Shown: piece by piece, positions 10,701-22,600 of the stretch
Layout: each line of letters begins with the position of its first letter
Position numbering within the stretch: the first letter of the stretch is position 1
NCBI GenBank assembly: GCA_004369085.1
Contig: ML210394.1
Span: 7,916-38,557, forward strand
From: Coprinopsis marcescibilis
Taxonomy: Eukaryota; Basidiomycota; Agaricomycetes; Agaricales; Psathyrellaceae
Reading direction: 5' to 3'
Length of the DNA: 30,642 bases
Notes under the pieces: model-generated
Told to the model about the DNA's origin: nothing
Databases searched by the model: none
Seen by the model: the letters and a program-made list of their open reading frames with translations, nothing else
Program-made: the position numbers and the translations under genes

Positions 10701-11382
10701 TGAAACTTGGAAAGATCACCTTCCCATGCTCGAATTCACCTACAACAATCGATGACATGCGGACAATCAAAAGACACCATTTGAATTGATCATGGGACTC
10801 CAACTGCAAGGCATCCCAGAAGCATTCGAACAAACAAACATTCCATCAGTTGAAGAAAGAATGACGGATCTCACCCTATCTTGGAAAGAAGCAATTGCCG
10901 CACACGAACTAGCCAGAAATAGGATGATCAGCAGATCACAAAATGACGTCAAACCTTTTAAACTTGGCGACAAAGTATGGCTAGAAGCAAAGAACCTCAA
11001 CAGATGTTATCTTTCCAACAAGATAAGACCAAAACGGGAAGGACCCTTTGAGATAATGGAAGTCATAGGACCAGTTTCTTATCGTCTGGCCTTACCAACT
11101 CAATGGAAGATTCACGATGTCTTCCACACCATATGGCTATCTCCATATACAGAAACTGACATGCACAGCCCTTCCCACTCCACTCCACTGCCTGACCTTA
11201 TCGATGGACAGGAAGAATACAAAGTGGAGTCAATTATCAATCACAAAAAGTGAGGAAGAGGTCATCTGTTCCTTGTCCAATGGAAAGGATACCCGTTATC
11301 CGAAGCATCATGGGAACCCCCTCGTCACTTGATCAATGCCACTCGGATCTTGGAAGATTACAAGAAGTTACATCAACTATAA
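7718..11382 (+). pseudogene. Gypsy-1 pol: protease, RT, RNase H, integrase, chromodomain
   Basis: Pol lies in the -1 frame relative to gag. Protease: TTTLADCGADDQFID near 7860, with DCGA in place of the usual D-S/T-G-A. Reverse transcriptase: [27 protein letters not shown], and YMDE near 9013 where YMDD is expected. RNase H: VECDATGAVL, YDRELLAL, LSDHKNLSY. Integrase: an HHCC finger (HHDPILAGHPG and CATCQQ), then D (FVTMDLMSG), D (SDRGPNF) and E (PQTDGNSE). A chromodomain ends the protein (LVQWKGYPLSEASWEP), stop at 11380. In-frame TGAs lie at about 7999, 8132, 8227, 8409, 8613, 9247, 9290, 9364, 10570, 10601, 10646, 10753 and 11250, with TAA near 7920 and TAG near 8868. A 26-base duplication shifts the frame until one extra base near 8808 restores it. 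Confidence 0.93.
8026..8077 (+). repeat. 26-base tandem duplication in pol protease region
   Basis: Two adjacent 26-base copies, 8026-8051 and 8052-8077, differ at one base (CGGACG versus CAGACG). The sequence encodes the THGRQFKEQF part of the protease domain. Because 26 is not a multiple of three, the duplication moves pol into another frame until about 8808. It looks like replication slippage after insertion. Confidence 0.9.
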
Positions 11383-11451
11383 AGACAAGAACAAATCGAC
11401 ACTAGAACTTCAATCTACCCAGATTAAACATCCATCACAACTTGCTTAACA

Positions 11452-12770
11452 ATGTCTCAAACCAACGATCTCGCCTACTCTGACGTACTTATCAGTCCCA
11501 TCCCCACTCGACCTGGCCAGTATGGTTTGGAATATCCAACCAAGCCTGAAGAAGAACTCGAACGAGTTCAAAACGCAAAATACGCCTCTTACAAACACCC
11601 CCTTTACCTTCCCCATTGACACGAACATCCCCCCAAGAGAGAACACACCATTCGAAAGGAATTCGACGGAACCTACCGCACTGCAAGCACCAAGGAAGAA
11701 GAGGATATAGCAGAATGGTACTATCGTACCATCGGCTCCAACCAATTCTTCTCAATCCCTACCGATCGTTTCGACCCTATGAATGGAGACCAGGATCATT
11801 CAGGCGATGTCAAAGCCGACACCTACCTCTCTTTCCAGCAATTTCTATATCAATGCGAACGACTTTTTGGAAGTATTCAAGAAACCAAGAAACTCCTTCA
11901 TGATTTATGACAACAATTTTCTAACTTGGATTCACTCGGGCGAACTCTTCAAGAATCTTGGGCCCTACTCTTGATGGAATGCGACAAGAAACATTGAGAA
12001 ATGAACTGGGAAAAAGAAGAACAGGAATCAGTAAAGTCCAACGATTCCATCCTTGAAATAACCCCCACCTCAATAAGAAACCACTACCCCAGAATGCAAC
12101 ATCCTCTCCCGGACAACAGGGAACATCGAAGACTAACCAATCTCGAAACCATAATATCTCAGAATCAACAGATTCTCAAACAAGAACCAATTCCCCAACC
12201 CTGACAGCCGACACCCGAACAGCAAAGAAAGGAAAAGAAGTTGTCCGAGGACCAACCCAAACCGCTCATATCCCCACGACACGTTTTTCTCCAATGGTCA
12301 AAGGGAGAACTCAGTCGACTCCCAAAAGACCCCGCAAAACCATTTTACTATTGGTCGGACTCACCAATCCAACTTCCACTATCCGAATTGAAGGACATCA
12401 ATGCGATAACCGGCCGAACTCTACTCTGGGACCTTCTACTGTTTGGACACACTCGGACAAACGTATTCCCAATTTCGGAACAACCCAAACCCCTCAACCA
12501 CCACTGATTCGAAACGGCAAGAAACTCTGCTTCACCTGTCGCTCTGACAAACACCTCAAAGCCCTCTGCCCTTATCAATACAAATGTCAAACATGTGGAG
12601 AAGAAGCACCTCGACATCTCCTGGACAATGACGAATGCAAGCTTAACCGACTATACCCCAACCGCCTTAAGGGCTTACGTGCTCAGTATCATGACGACGA
12701 CGAAAACGACTGGGGATCCCACGCCTACGATTGGGACGAATATGGGAACTACGACAACCACCGAGACTGA
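11452..12770 (+). pseudogene. Gypsy-1 third ORF, downstream of pol, with C-terminal zinc knuckles
   Basis: A separate frame begins at ATG 11452 (MSQTNDLAYSDVLISPIPT), 70 bases after the pol stop. It runs in one frame with TGA stops near 11620, 11907, 11995 and 12202. Somewhere before about 12290 the frame changes, and the C-terminal part is read to TGA at 12768. That part has a Ser/Thr/Pro/Lys-rich stretch and then a CCHC knuckle (CFTCRSDKHLKALC). A second Cys/His cluster (CQTCGEEAPRHLLDNDEC) and an Asp/Tyr-rich tail follow. The middle resembles a coiled segment (RRLTNLETIISQNQQILKQ). From general knowledge, Agaricomycete gypsy elements often carry such a protein; its role is unknown, with RNA or nucleoprotein binding suggested by the knuckles. 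It has no membrane segments and so is not envelope-like. Confidence 0.75.
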
Positions 12771-12803
12771 ATCCAGGAGGCTTCAGATCAAGAATGGGGG
12801 TAA

Positions 12804-13433
12804 TGTTACACCATTTCCAATGGTGGAACATGAAGACGGATACGTATTGACTACAGATGAGTGTCTTGAGATACAGACAGACTATTTTCGAAGGATGGGA
12901 CTGTTTGATTACGAGTTGATAGATACCCCTGANNNNNNNNNNGGATACGTATTGACTACAGATGAGTGTCTTGAGATACAGACAGACTATTTTCGAAGGA
13001 TGGGACTGTTTGATTACGAGTTGATAGATACCCCTGACTGTCAATCTGGATCTTGGGGGTATTTTTAGGAAGATAACAAACACGAGGATATGATGTAGTA
13101 TATTTTCTTATTTATAGTAAAGATAACAGATGGAACTTATCGATAACATCGATAAGAGATAAGGATTGTATATATATATTTACCTAAATAGGTAGTTGTA
13201 CATTAGTTTGATCTCGTTCTCTACTTGTCACTCGATAGTTTTCGAATAAGACTTTTGTTAGTCTTCTCGTTGACGGATCATCTTACTTGAATCTTCTTGA
13301 AACTCTATTGTCTTGACGTTTGTTTGTCTCGACCTACTCGTTCAACTCGCTTGTCTCAACGATCTCTTGTCTTGACTCTATCGTTAACTATCGTTAGGCG
13401 ACTAAGGCTTATCACTCGCCTTGCGTCGTAACA
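12804..13433 (+). repeat. Gypsy-1 3' LTR, with assembly artefact
   Basis: Starts TGTTACACCA after a G-rich polypurine stretch (AGAATGGGGG near 12791-12800) and ends GCGTCGTAACA, followed by target duplication GGTGA. The apparent length is 630 bases against 525 for the 5' LTR. The excess of 105 equals 10 N plus a 95-base duplicated segment (12838-12932, repeated from 12943). The real LTR is therefore almost certainly 525 bases. Confidence 0.93.
12933..12942. other. Assembly gap (10 N)
   Basis: Ten N bases inside the 3' LTR. The 95 bases before the gap are repeated immediately after it, as happens when two contig ends that overlap are scaffolded without being merged. The frames crossing it contain X residues and are not genes. 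Confidence 0.97.
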
Positions 13434-15500
13434 GGTGAGGTGTATAGCAGTCCTGTTACAGGTACGTTTGTGTTCCCGCCTGGTGCGCAGCCTGTGTGGT
13501 GAGGTGGGAAGGCGTGAAGAGTACCAGCACATTATATCTATTCATGTGGTACCCTCATCATAACCCCCATATCCTATTTTACATTCTAGCACTGCATGCA
13601 TACCATACTACTTTGGTAGATACCTTGCTCTGGGTTCGACCATTCATTAATCATAACCCCTAGCGACTAAAGAATAAACCTTAGCTGTCAATTCTGGGGT
13701 CAAGACTCTGTGCAGCAAACGGGCGACAATTCGACACAGGGAAGGCGATTATTATGCCAACTTTAGCCCCTGTCCAATGATTATGGTAGGTGCAGGCGCT
13801 TTGCACAAGACTTGATGCGTTGGACATCGCAAGAGATAACTGCCTGATCAGCGAACGTGGCACTGTTGAGAGTGCGGATCATAATACATATGCGAGAAGG
13901 GAATCGTATTAGCCATTGGGCAAGATGGCTGGCTTGCATTGGCAAGGAGGCAACAAGCAATGATGCAGCAGTTGGAGCTGATACAAGAGTTCCTATGTCT
14001 AAATTGAAGCACCACCTACCCGAACAAAATGTGCCAGAACTGATACATAAGGCCTGCATAATGCTTGACATCCAACATTCACGAATTTCAATCAGCAACC
14101 AACTGGCAACAACCAACAAGTTAAACCTCACACACTACCTTACGAACTTGCCTTTTGTATCTGCTGACAAGGTCCGAGCACGAACATGCATCTCACCAAC
14201 ACGAATACGATCGAGCATGTCCAACGAGAACTAATTAGCACCACATTGGTCTTTCAGATCCCAGGGTACATGAGGACAAGCAAGGGGTTCGATGTGTCCA
14301 GGGCTGTCTGTGAGCAGCATTCAATTCTTTATATATATATATTTGTCTGTAGTTATACCAGCTATTAATTGGACTTTTCAACATTTTTGATGGGGACGAC
14401 AGTGCAATTTGCAGGGTATGCATGCTTTTTTGCGCAGAAGGATATATCTGGGCAGCGGTGGATAGGTGTCAGTCGCGGCATGGCGGTGGGACTGCTGTAT
14501 TAATATGTACTTGGTAGGACTGCTAATTTGTAAAAGAAGTTTTGCCATTGGCACTAGACTGCGCGACATTGGCAGGAACATTCAGCACAACTCGAGGAGC
14601 GATACTGTTTGCTGGTAGTAATATTAATATTAATATTCAGCAATTGGGTGGTACTGTATCACATAATTAAACCTCGTGAACCTTGTCAACTGGGTGATAC
14701 TTATTGCTTGCGCCCTCTCATCCAAGAGGTGCCCGAGTTCTCGATCCTGGAACAGTTCCCACGGAACGGTCCCTCCCCCCTCCCCTCTCCCCCAAGTCCA
14801 GAAATTTGCGTGACTTGTTTGGCATCACCCTTACCTTTTCGCGAAGATGACCACTGCCCAACGAGCATCCCGCAAGCTGCTTCGCAAGCTAGGAGCCTTG
14901 AGACAGTGTCAGAATGCTTGAGCAACTTGAATAATGGCTGGTTGGCATAATAGCTAACCTCCAAGAGCTGTGCTGGACTTACAGGTCCCATCACTGATTG
15001 TATCAGCTCCTCAGATCCAGTTCCGCAATTTGGCCGATGTGGCACTTCTTGCTCTCATCTAAGTACCTGGTGCTCAGCACTCAGCATCCATTCTACAAAT
15101 GTCTGGGCTCTGTCCCAATATATTCTATGGACACCTGGCTTGGGGTAAAAAGCGCTTGGCATGCTGGATTCAGAGGAGACATGTCCATTCCCTACTTTGT
15201 CCTTCCGTATTGGCATGTCACTGGCAGTGCTGTTCTTCGAATATCTCTATAAATTAGGGCCTAGCCTGGATTGCATCATCTGCAGATGGCAACCATGGTT
15301 GCTGTGTTTGGCGGATAGTGATGGTTTTGGTCGATCATGGGAACGATTTCCGCGGTTATCCGTAGTTCGGTGGTTGTAACCGTGAGATTAGGGTTCTTAA
15401 TTTGGTTTGCTGTGGACATAAGCCAAGGCAACGCTTGATAACAATTGTGTGTTTCTTTCTTCGCTCCCCCACCTGCTTTGTGCTGTGAGACATTGTCAAC
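13434..15500. other. Two kilobases without a recognisable gene
   Basis: Between the Gypsy-1 target duplication and the hAT-type gene there are only short frames with no family resemblance on either strand. Local features are AT-rich runs (TATATATATATA near 14330; an ATATTA repeat near 14620) and a TCTATAAATTA motif near 15245. The last lies about 250 bases upstream of the hAT ATG and might be part of its promoter. The 5' end of the hAT element should lie in this stretch, but I could not identify its terminal repeat. Confidence 0.5.
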
Positions 15501-16362
15501 ATGCCTCCAAAAGGCAGAGGAGCCAATAAGCGAGGTGGTGGCACTGGCAAAGGCACTGGGAAAGCCCAAACCTCCTCTGAGGCTGTACCTGGAAATGCCA
15601 CTGCCATAGCTGGTTCTGCGCCTAGCCCACCTACTGATATGCTGCACCGCCCTCCCAAGACACCTACTTTCCCTTCATAACAGTCTGGACCAATGCGGTC
15701 AACCCCTGGAAATGTCTTTCTTGACGATAATTCCAAATATATCGACACATCTCATGTCTCACCAGCCTCATCTGATGCTGAGGATGCTGGACCTGCTACA
15801 CCTGTCTCGGGCCCGAGTGCTGGTGCTGTTGAGGTCTCTCCTATCAAGAAGCGTCGCACCGCTGATGGCATTGGCAAGTGGGATGATTCTCGTGTCTGGG
15901 ATATGGATGATAAGCCTATTATTGGCATGTATTTCATATTTTTGCAAAATTGTTGAAAAATTCATAGATTTATTGCAGAGGCAGCTCGGGCCACCTGGAT
16001 CTCTGATGTTTATAACCATTTTGACATCAGGATTGAGCGTGTGCCATACTCAACACCAGGGGCTGGTGACAGGTACATCAACTTCACATTTATGTGCAAG
16101 TTAGATCCAGCAAACCATCCCATGCATACTTGCCACTGGATGGCTACTGGTTCTGGTACCAGTAACCTGCGTACTGGTGTCACAAAGTGTCTGGACCGCA
16201 ATCATATTACTCAGCCATCTGCTGATGCTAAAGTGATTGCCTACTCTCCTGAAAATCATCATGCTTTGATTGCGCTTCGCTGCGCAGCTCAGAATCAGCC
16301 ATTTAACATGGTAGCTGATCCCAAGTATATCCAGGAAGTCAAGATGCTTCATTCAAACACCT
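15501..16362 (+). pseudogene. hAT-type (BED-finger) transposase, 5' part, split by Plavaka-2
   Basis: The frame starts at ATG 15501 (MPPKGRGANKRGGGTGKG), a basic Gly/Lys-rich N-terminus. An in-frame TAA at 15678 follows, and the same frame continues from ATG 15693. A 39-base intron (15929-15967) is inferred, unusually short. The next exon has a BED-like zinc-finger region (FTFMCKLDPANHPMHTCHW, TSNLRTGVTKC), then the hAT-like QPFNMVADPKYIQEVKML. It breaks at 16362 inside the segment that precedes the conserved IPxxxTVSxDV motif, and that motif appears at 30550 beyond the Plavaka-2 element. From family knowledge this order (BED finger, PFxxVxDPxF, IPSxxTVSRD) is typical of hAT-like transposases. 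The early stop and the insertion make it a pseudogene. Confidence 0.8.
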
Positions 16363-16388
16363 TGTCGCAAATTTCCTAAGTGCTTGAT
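16363..16388 (+). repeat. Plavaka-2 left terminal inverted repeat
   Basis: Begins TGTCGCAAATTTCC and matches the reverse complement of the right end at 24 of 26 positions. It directly follows the CT target duplication and interrupts the hAT-type coding sequence. Confidence 0.88.
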
Positions 16389-16560
16389 CAAGGGCGTGGG
16401 TAGATCAATCCGGGAATTCGCTAAATCGAGACGTTGTTCGGCTAGATCCCGCCTCTGATCTACCTTTTTGGTACTTGATCAACCACCCCGAATAGAACAT
16501 GTATTTCCACCGAGATTAAGATAATCAGACACTTGATCAGGGTGGTACGAACATGATCTA
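16384..16560 (+). promoter_or_regulatory. Left subterminal GATC-motif array of Plavaka-2
   Basis: At least seven GATC-centred motifs lie within about 180 bases: TTGATCAA near 16384, AGATCAA, AGATCCC, TGATCTA, TTGATCAA near 16473, TTGATCAG near 16532 and TGATCTA near 16552. A similar cluster lies at the other end. Subterminal repeats bind transposase in CACTA-like elements, so these are candidate transposase-binding sites. The function is inferred. Confidence 0.55.
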
Positions 16561-16614
16561 TCACTCACCTGGAACTCGAAATCACTGCATTTCTGCGTGC
16601 TACCTTGTCCCACC

Positions 16615-19600
16615 ATGTCCACCAAAGCAGTCTGCGAGTTCTGTAGAGGTCAATACACAAAATCTGGTATCAAAAATCACAAGCGTGCATGTGAGCACAC
16701 ATTCAGGGTGGTCCAGGGACAACTATTGGGTACTGGTAAGCGATGTCCTGCAGTTTCTTGCATTAGCGACTCTGATTGGGTGTCTTCAAGGCCCATCCAT
16801 ACCAGCTGGGGGTTCCATTCGGGATCCTCGACAATCCAGCTCCGCTCACAATCGGTACAACCCACTTGGTTAGTTTAATTTAATCCAAGTCTGTTGTTTA
16901 ATTCGAACACTGACTAGACTCACCGTCTTCAACTGGTACAGCCGATATACGTCGCCCACCCATCAGCTGTACACCAAGTTCATCTGTTGGAACACCTTTG
17001 CAGATGGCAACACCTGGACTGGAGCCATTGCCAGATCCCAACGCAGACAATGCCATGCTCGATCAAGTGCCACCACCTCCGGAGCCACTGCACGAAGACA
17101 GGGATGTTGAGATGAGTGGAGGTTTTGGAATGGGTGCGTAGTTGCTGGTGGCTACAGTTGTTTGTAACTGGTTCTAACTTGGAACTTTCAATGCTTAGAG
17201 GAGCAAGACAGCTTGGAGAACGAAGAGCAACTCCCCTCAATGGGGGTCAATGACAACAATGGCTGGGCTGAGGAAGACAAGATACGAGTCGAGTACCATC
17301 CCAGAAGCCAGATGGCACCTCAGGTCATGACCTCCGATGATTATCTGGATCGTATTCCAACTTCTAACGACTTTCCTCCTGATCCCAAGCCGTGGCAGCC
17401 ATTTCGAACGCGGCTCGACTTTGAGCTTGCATCGTTCATGCATGACAACAACCTCAATCAACCTCAGAAGGCCCATCTCCTTACTCTAATAAAGGAGGCT
17501 ATTGAGAAGCCTGGATCTTTCACCATCAAAGACTCTTGGGACTTGGAAAACATCTGGACAGCCACACAGGAAAGTGCTGGAAAGGGTGTATGTCCTTTCT
17601 TTACTCTGTTATGTGTAGTTCAATGATACATCTACTTATGATACTCACTAGTTATCAAAGCAATCATATACTGTCGCATATAAGAATGAGGATGTTGAAT
17701 TCAATGTCTGGACGAGGCCTATCTGGGGCTGGGTAAAGGAGCTTCTTCAGGACCGCGCGATTGTTTCCCAATTCGAGTGGAATGCCCAGAAAGTCTTTCG
17801 CGAAAACTCAGATGGCACTACAACACGTATATTCACCAAACCCTGGACAGCAGACTCCTGGTGGGAGACACAGGTGGGTATCTCTTCTATCACCAGACAA
17901 ATGTCTTGACTAATACTGCACCCGATCTCTCTGAACCCAGTCGAAGCTACCAGAAGGGGGCGTGCCATTCTGCATCATTCTATATGCAGATAAGATGTGG
18001 CTCTCTTCGTTTGGCACAAAGAAAGGCTATCCCGTATACGCATGGTGTGGTAACCTACCTGCGGAAGTATGGAATGGCAAAGGAATTGCGGGTGGGTGGC
18101 TAGTTGGGTGGCTGCTGGTTGTGCGTATTGTTTCTGAACCCACCTGGATTATACCCAGAGATACGAGCTGACCATAATCTGGCCTTATTAACCACAAGGT
18201 CCCTGAGGACGCTGACAAATCAGGCACACGACAATTTGCTGATTTCAAGCAAGTCGTCTGGCATGAAGGCTTTGAGAACATCTTGGAGTCCATCGTTGAT
18301 TACTCAAAGACTGGATACTTCTTCCAATGCGGTGACAGCATACAACACCATGTTTTTCTGCTGGTCATGATACTTTTGGCTGATTATGAAGAGCAGTAGG
18401 CCAATTTTCATTGACGGTTTCTTGTACTATCTGACTTAATGCATAGATGCGTGACGGCCGCAATACGAGGCATCAACAGCAAATGTCCATGTCCCATCTG
18501 CCTGGTACCAGGTGATGAACTGGATCAAATCTCCAAGATGTACCCCCTTCGGACCACAGAGGAGATGAAAAGGGTGTACGACGAAGCCCAAGCATGCGAA
18601 ACGCTGAAGGATAGAAACGAGACTCTCATGAGAGTCGGACTCAGAGACATCAAGGTACGGTGGAGAGGCTAGGGTGGTCGTGTCGTCGATGGAAAGAGTT
18701 GTCTGTTATTAGTCTGCTCGTACTCTAGTCTACCTGACTTGTATTATATAATCATCTAATCTAATCTTGTCTGTATCTATATCAATGTATACTAACGACG
18801 GAGGAGTGTCCAAAGGCACTACTCCACCTGCCCCCCTTCAAAAAGGCGACCACCACGATGTCGCCTAGCCAATAACCTTCCTGCCACCGAATCCTCTTGC
18901 TCAACCGGCTCCCTATCTTCATAGAAGAAACCATCCTTTAGTTCAACTCCCAACTGCCCTCCCTCTGCCTCCTCCTCCAAGTCCTCCTGCCCTATCGCCT
19001 CCTCCACTTCGTCATCCCCTTCCTCGACATCCCCGTTTTCGTTTGCACACTCCAACTCTACTCCTTCCTGGGTCTTCAGTTCTCTCATGTGCTCTTGTTG
19101 CGCCTTCCACAACTCGGTGCCCGGGTTAGCTTCGAACAGCCGTAGACGCCGCGCACTAAACCGACCATCCATTGGGCTCCCATCCAACTCTTCCAGAATG
19201 TACGAGTTGGTTAGCCTAGCTCTAACTCGCTTTGGCGACGACCACATCGGTCGCAGCTTCCGTTCTGAGCTCAAGGTGTTGTAGAGGTCGGAGCGGTGGA
19301 CCTGGACCAATTCGCCCTGCTCGAAGACAACGGGTCCCCCTTGCGTCCGCTCCACCTTCCTGTCGAATGCTGCCTTGCGGCGAATTGCGTGTCGAACTGC
19401 TTCAGAATACCCGTCTAAGCGCTGCTGGGCCGTATAGGCTAGGTGATTGTCAATGTCTCCTGGTGGTAGAATCGACGTACTAGCTGCCAGCGGGGTATTT
19501 GCTGTGTTCACCACCAACCCCAGTCCTCCCACTCCATTAACTGCCACCCATCCTCTCCAACTGCTGGTGCGCACAGGCGCGCCAGCACATACAGCAACAG

Positions 19601-22600
19601 TTTGTTGGTACCCTCCACCAACCCGTTCACCCAGGGCGAGTATGCTGCAACGACATTCACATCGGTTCCCCAATCCTTGCAGAACTGCTTCACTTCCTCA
19701 CTGTCAAAGTGTCGTCCTCCATCCGACATGAACACCTGGGGTGGGGAAAATGCATTGAAGATGTCGCCTAGCGCCTTCGTCGTCGTCTTCGAGCTTCCAT
19801 GTGTTCGGAACATGTAGCCCCACACGTGCTGCGTGAACGTGTCAAGGTACAGACCCACTGTGTGGTAACCACCTTTCCCCACCGGCAACTTGAGGTAATC
19901 GCCCACCAGAAGCTCGAATGGATGTCGACGTGTTATTGGTTGTAGCAGTGCATTGAGGTGAGCTGCACCGAAGTTCTTACATTGTGCACATGAGCTTATC
20001 CCCACGATAATAAGCTCGTCCAGACCCGGCCTGTGAATCCGATCCAACAAGGCTATTTTGATCCCGTCTCTGTGCCAGTGTCCGCCTTGTTCGTGCTCCG
20101 ACTTGGCCATTTCTACTGCCTCCTCCCTTGTAACACACTCCCGTCGCGCCACTGCCCGTATCTTCGTTCCACCACCCACAAACCACAGCTTCCCTTGATC
20201 TACCATATAATTTGCTGCTCGGTGCTTTGCTCTTTGTCTGTCTCGCAGCCGCACCTTGCGATTTGGCTGGATCTCTAGCAGCACATCAACAATGTCGAGA
20301 AAGTATTTGTCGTCCTTGAAACGCCGCCGCAGCTCCACCAACTCTGGGTCCTCAGCTCGGTCCTCCCCTACTCCGAACACATCCATATCCAACCCTACCC
20401 TCGCATCGCTGTCGGGGTCTACTGACCAAGAGCTGCCATCGTCGTCAAACCCTTTGGGTAACCCTTCAAATTGACGGCTCAGGCCATCTGCTATGTTTAC
20501 CGAACCTGGTACGTGGCGAACTGCAACAATATTGTGCGACATTACACTATCTCTCCAGCGTACATGTGTCGAATTCAACTTGTCGCTGAGTAGGACATCT
20601 CGCAATGCCTGACAGTCGGTTTCGAGTTCGATCGGATACCCATGGGTGATGTCAGAGAACTTGTCCAATGCATGTTTGAGGGCTGCGAATTCGAGTAAGA
20701 ATGGTTTATAATTTTCCTCGCTAGGCGACGTTCGCTTTGACACAAAGCCAATAGGCTGTAGCCTAGTCTTGCTCCTCCCCCCTGGCTGCAATGTAGTCAC
20801 CCGCTGTGCCAGTACACCCGCAAACGCATCCTTACTACCATCTGTGGTCAGGATGAACGGGGTGCCGTCGAATCGGGGTGCGCACAACACTGGCTCTGAC
20901 ACCAGCCGCATCTTGTGCGTCATGAATGCTCTCGTATGCTCCTCCTGCCACTGTTCCTTCAACTCATATGCCCTCATCAACCTCTGGTACTGTGACTTCC
21001 TTGTACCCTTCGGGATTTCCACCTTCCTAAGCAAGTCGCGTAATGGCTTCTCTACCAGTGCATATCCGGGTATCAGGTCCCTAAACCATCCGACTAAACC
21101 CAAAAACCCTTCCAAGTGCGATGCATCAGCTGGTATCGGCCACTTGACTACTGTCGAAAGCTTGGTGATATCCAGTGATACACCTCTTGGCCCGACTAGT
21201 GCGCCCGCAAATGTCACCTCCATCATGAACAGCCTCGTCTTTGCTGGTGCCAGCGACAGCTTCTCTCTCCGTACTCTCTCCAAGATCTTCCTCAGCTTAG
21301 CCATCCCTTCCTCGAATGAATCTGCTGCAGCACCTGCATCATCCACAAACAGCTCGCAGATGCCTTCTGCCACCAAGTCATGCAATGTCCTCCCTGTGAG
21401 GTGCGCAAATTCCGATGGCCCTCCTGTTATTCCGAAGGGCATTCGTACATATGCAAAGTATCCCCTCCCGCCCACATAGAATGTGATGTAGGGCTGGGAG
21501 TCCTCGTGAACCTTCACCGCGTGGAACCCTGCTGCAAAATCCATGACATGGATGTATCGGTGCCCTGAGAGGCTCTGCTGCTTCTGCCGAATATCGCCTT
21601 GTGGCATTGGTGCAATGCCTGTTGCCGTGTTGATTTCGCTGAAGTTGTGGCAAATGCGCCATCTGGGTGGCTTTGTATCCTCGCTATTGGTGAATCTTGC
21701 GGTCGGGCGTGGTGGTAGATAGGTAGCAGGTGGTAATCCGTGTGTGATGCACTCATCGTTGACCATATGCTGCAGTTCCGCCAATGGTAGGTCGGTGTCG
21801 TAAGGTTTGGGTGCCAGGACAATTGGTGCAGCGCATTTAACATCACTAGGGTGAATGGGTCTGATAATGCCTGCCTCAAGCATCTCGTCGAGCTTCTTGT
21901 CGAGAAACTGGCGTTGCGTTGGCGACATCTTCCGCTGCCCAGCCTTCGTTGAGAACGCCGTCCCTTCTGGTATCTTGAGCTCATGCACTGCACCAGGCAC
22001 TGCGTTCACCTCGCCAAGTGACAGTGCGAAGCAATCTGCAAACTCTGCGACCAGCTTCTGAACGTCCTCCTGCTCCTCCTTGGTCAAGTCCTCCCCCAAT
22101 CTAATCTCTCTCAGTATCCTCTCAACTCTTGCTGTCTTGAACGGTTCTGTATGGCGCGTGAACAAATCATTGTGGCCTGTGTAAGAGTCGCTGTCAACAG
22201 TGTTTGACCTAGGCGGCGTGAGGACTTCCCTTGTGGGAGCTACCAAGGCATCTGAATCTACCACATGCACCTCGTCGCTCCCCTGTGAAATCTCACTAGC
22301 TTGCAACTTGAGGAGCACTTGCTCGCCTATCGCCGAATTGATCGTTACCACGTCCCCCGCATAGTCTTGGACAGCCTTCAACTGTCTGAGCATTGGTTTT
22401 CCCACTAACATCTCCCAGTTCCCTCTGCTGTCAAACACCTCCAACCTCACACACACCTCTGCACCTCCTACATCTGCCTTTCCCGCCCAAACTCCTTTAG
22501 ATGGTACAATGGACCCATCTGCCATCCGCATCTGGCATTTGGACACCTGCAGTGCACCCAACGACACCTTCCGTCTTTTGTAGGCACGCCAACATAGTGC

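Larger units (their letters stand above)
5048..13433 (+). mobile_element. Gypsy-1: full-length Ty3/gypsy chromovirus, heavily mutated
   Basis: Two LTRs bound the element, and perfect 5-base target duplications GGTGA lie at 5043-5047 and 13434-13438. Internal order is gag with a CCHC knuckle, then aspartic protease, reverse transcriptase, RNase H, integrase and chromodomain, then a third ORF with zinc knuckles. The integrase-after-RNase H order and the chromodomain place it among chromoviruses. The LTRs differ at only four of 525 positions, three of them CG versus TG. Yet the coding region has more than 15 in-frame TGA codons, a 26-base duplication, a one-base insertion and a solo LTR inside gag. 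It cannot make its proteins as it stands. No obvious tRNA-complementary TGG box follows the 5' LTR, which leaves the priming mode open. Confidence 0.95.

Noticed and set aside
11446..11745. Minus-strand frame opposite the third ORF of Gypsy-1
   Set aside because: The plus frame is continuous with downstream zinc knuckles apart from TGA stops, while the minus frame shows no motif.
12667..13083. Frames with X residues over the N gap
   Set aside because: They cross an assembly gap and a duplicated LTR segment, so they are not genes.
18439..18672. A short separate protein ending at 18672
   Set aside because: Its stop lies in the Gypsy-2 LTR past a good splice donor (18655); the protein is exon 8 of the Plavaka transposase and continues at 24919.
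20769..21479. 236-codon plus-strand frame
   Set aside because: It lies opposite the RT/RNase H part of Gypsy-2 pol, whose conserved motifs define the coding strand.
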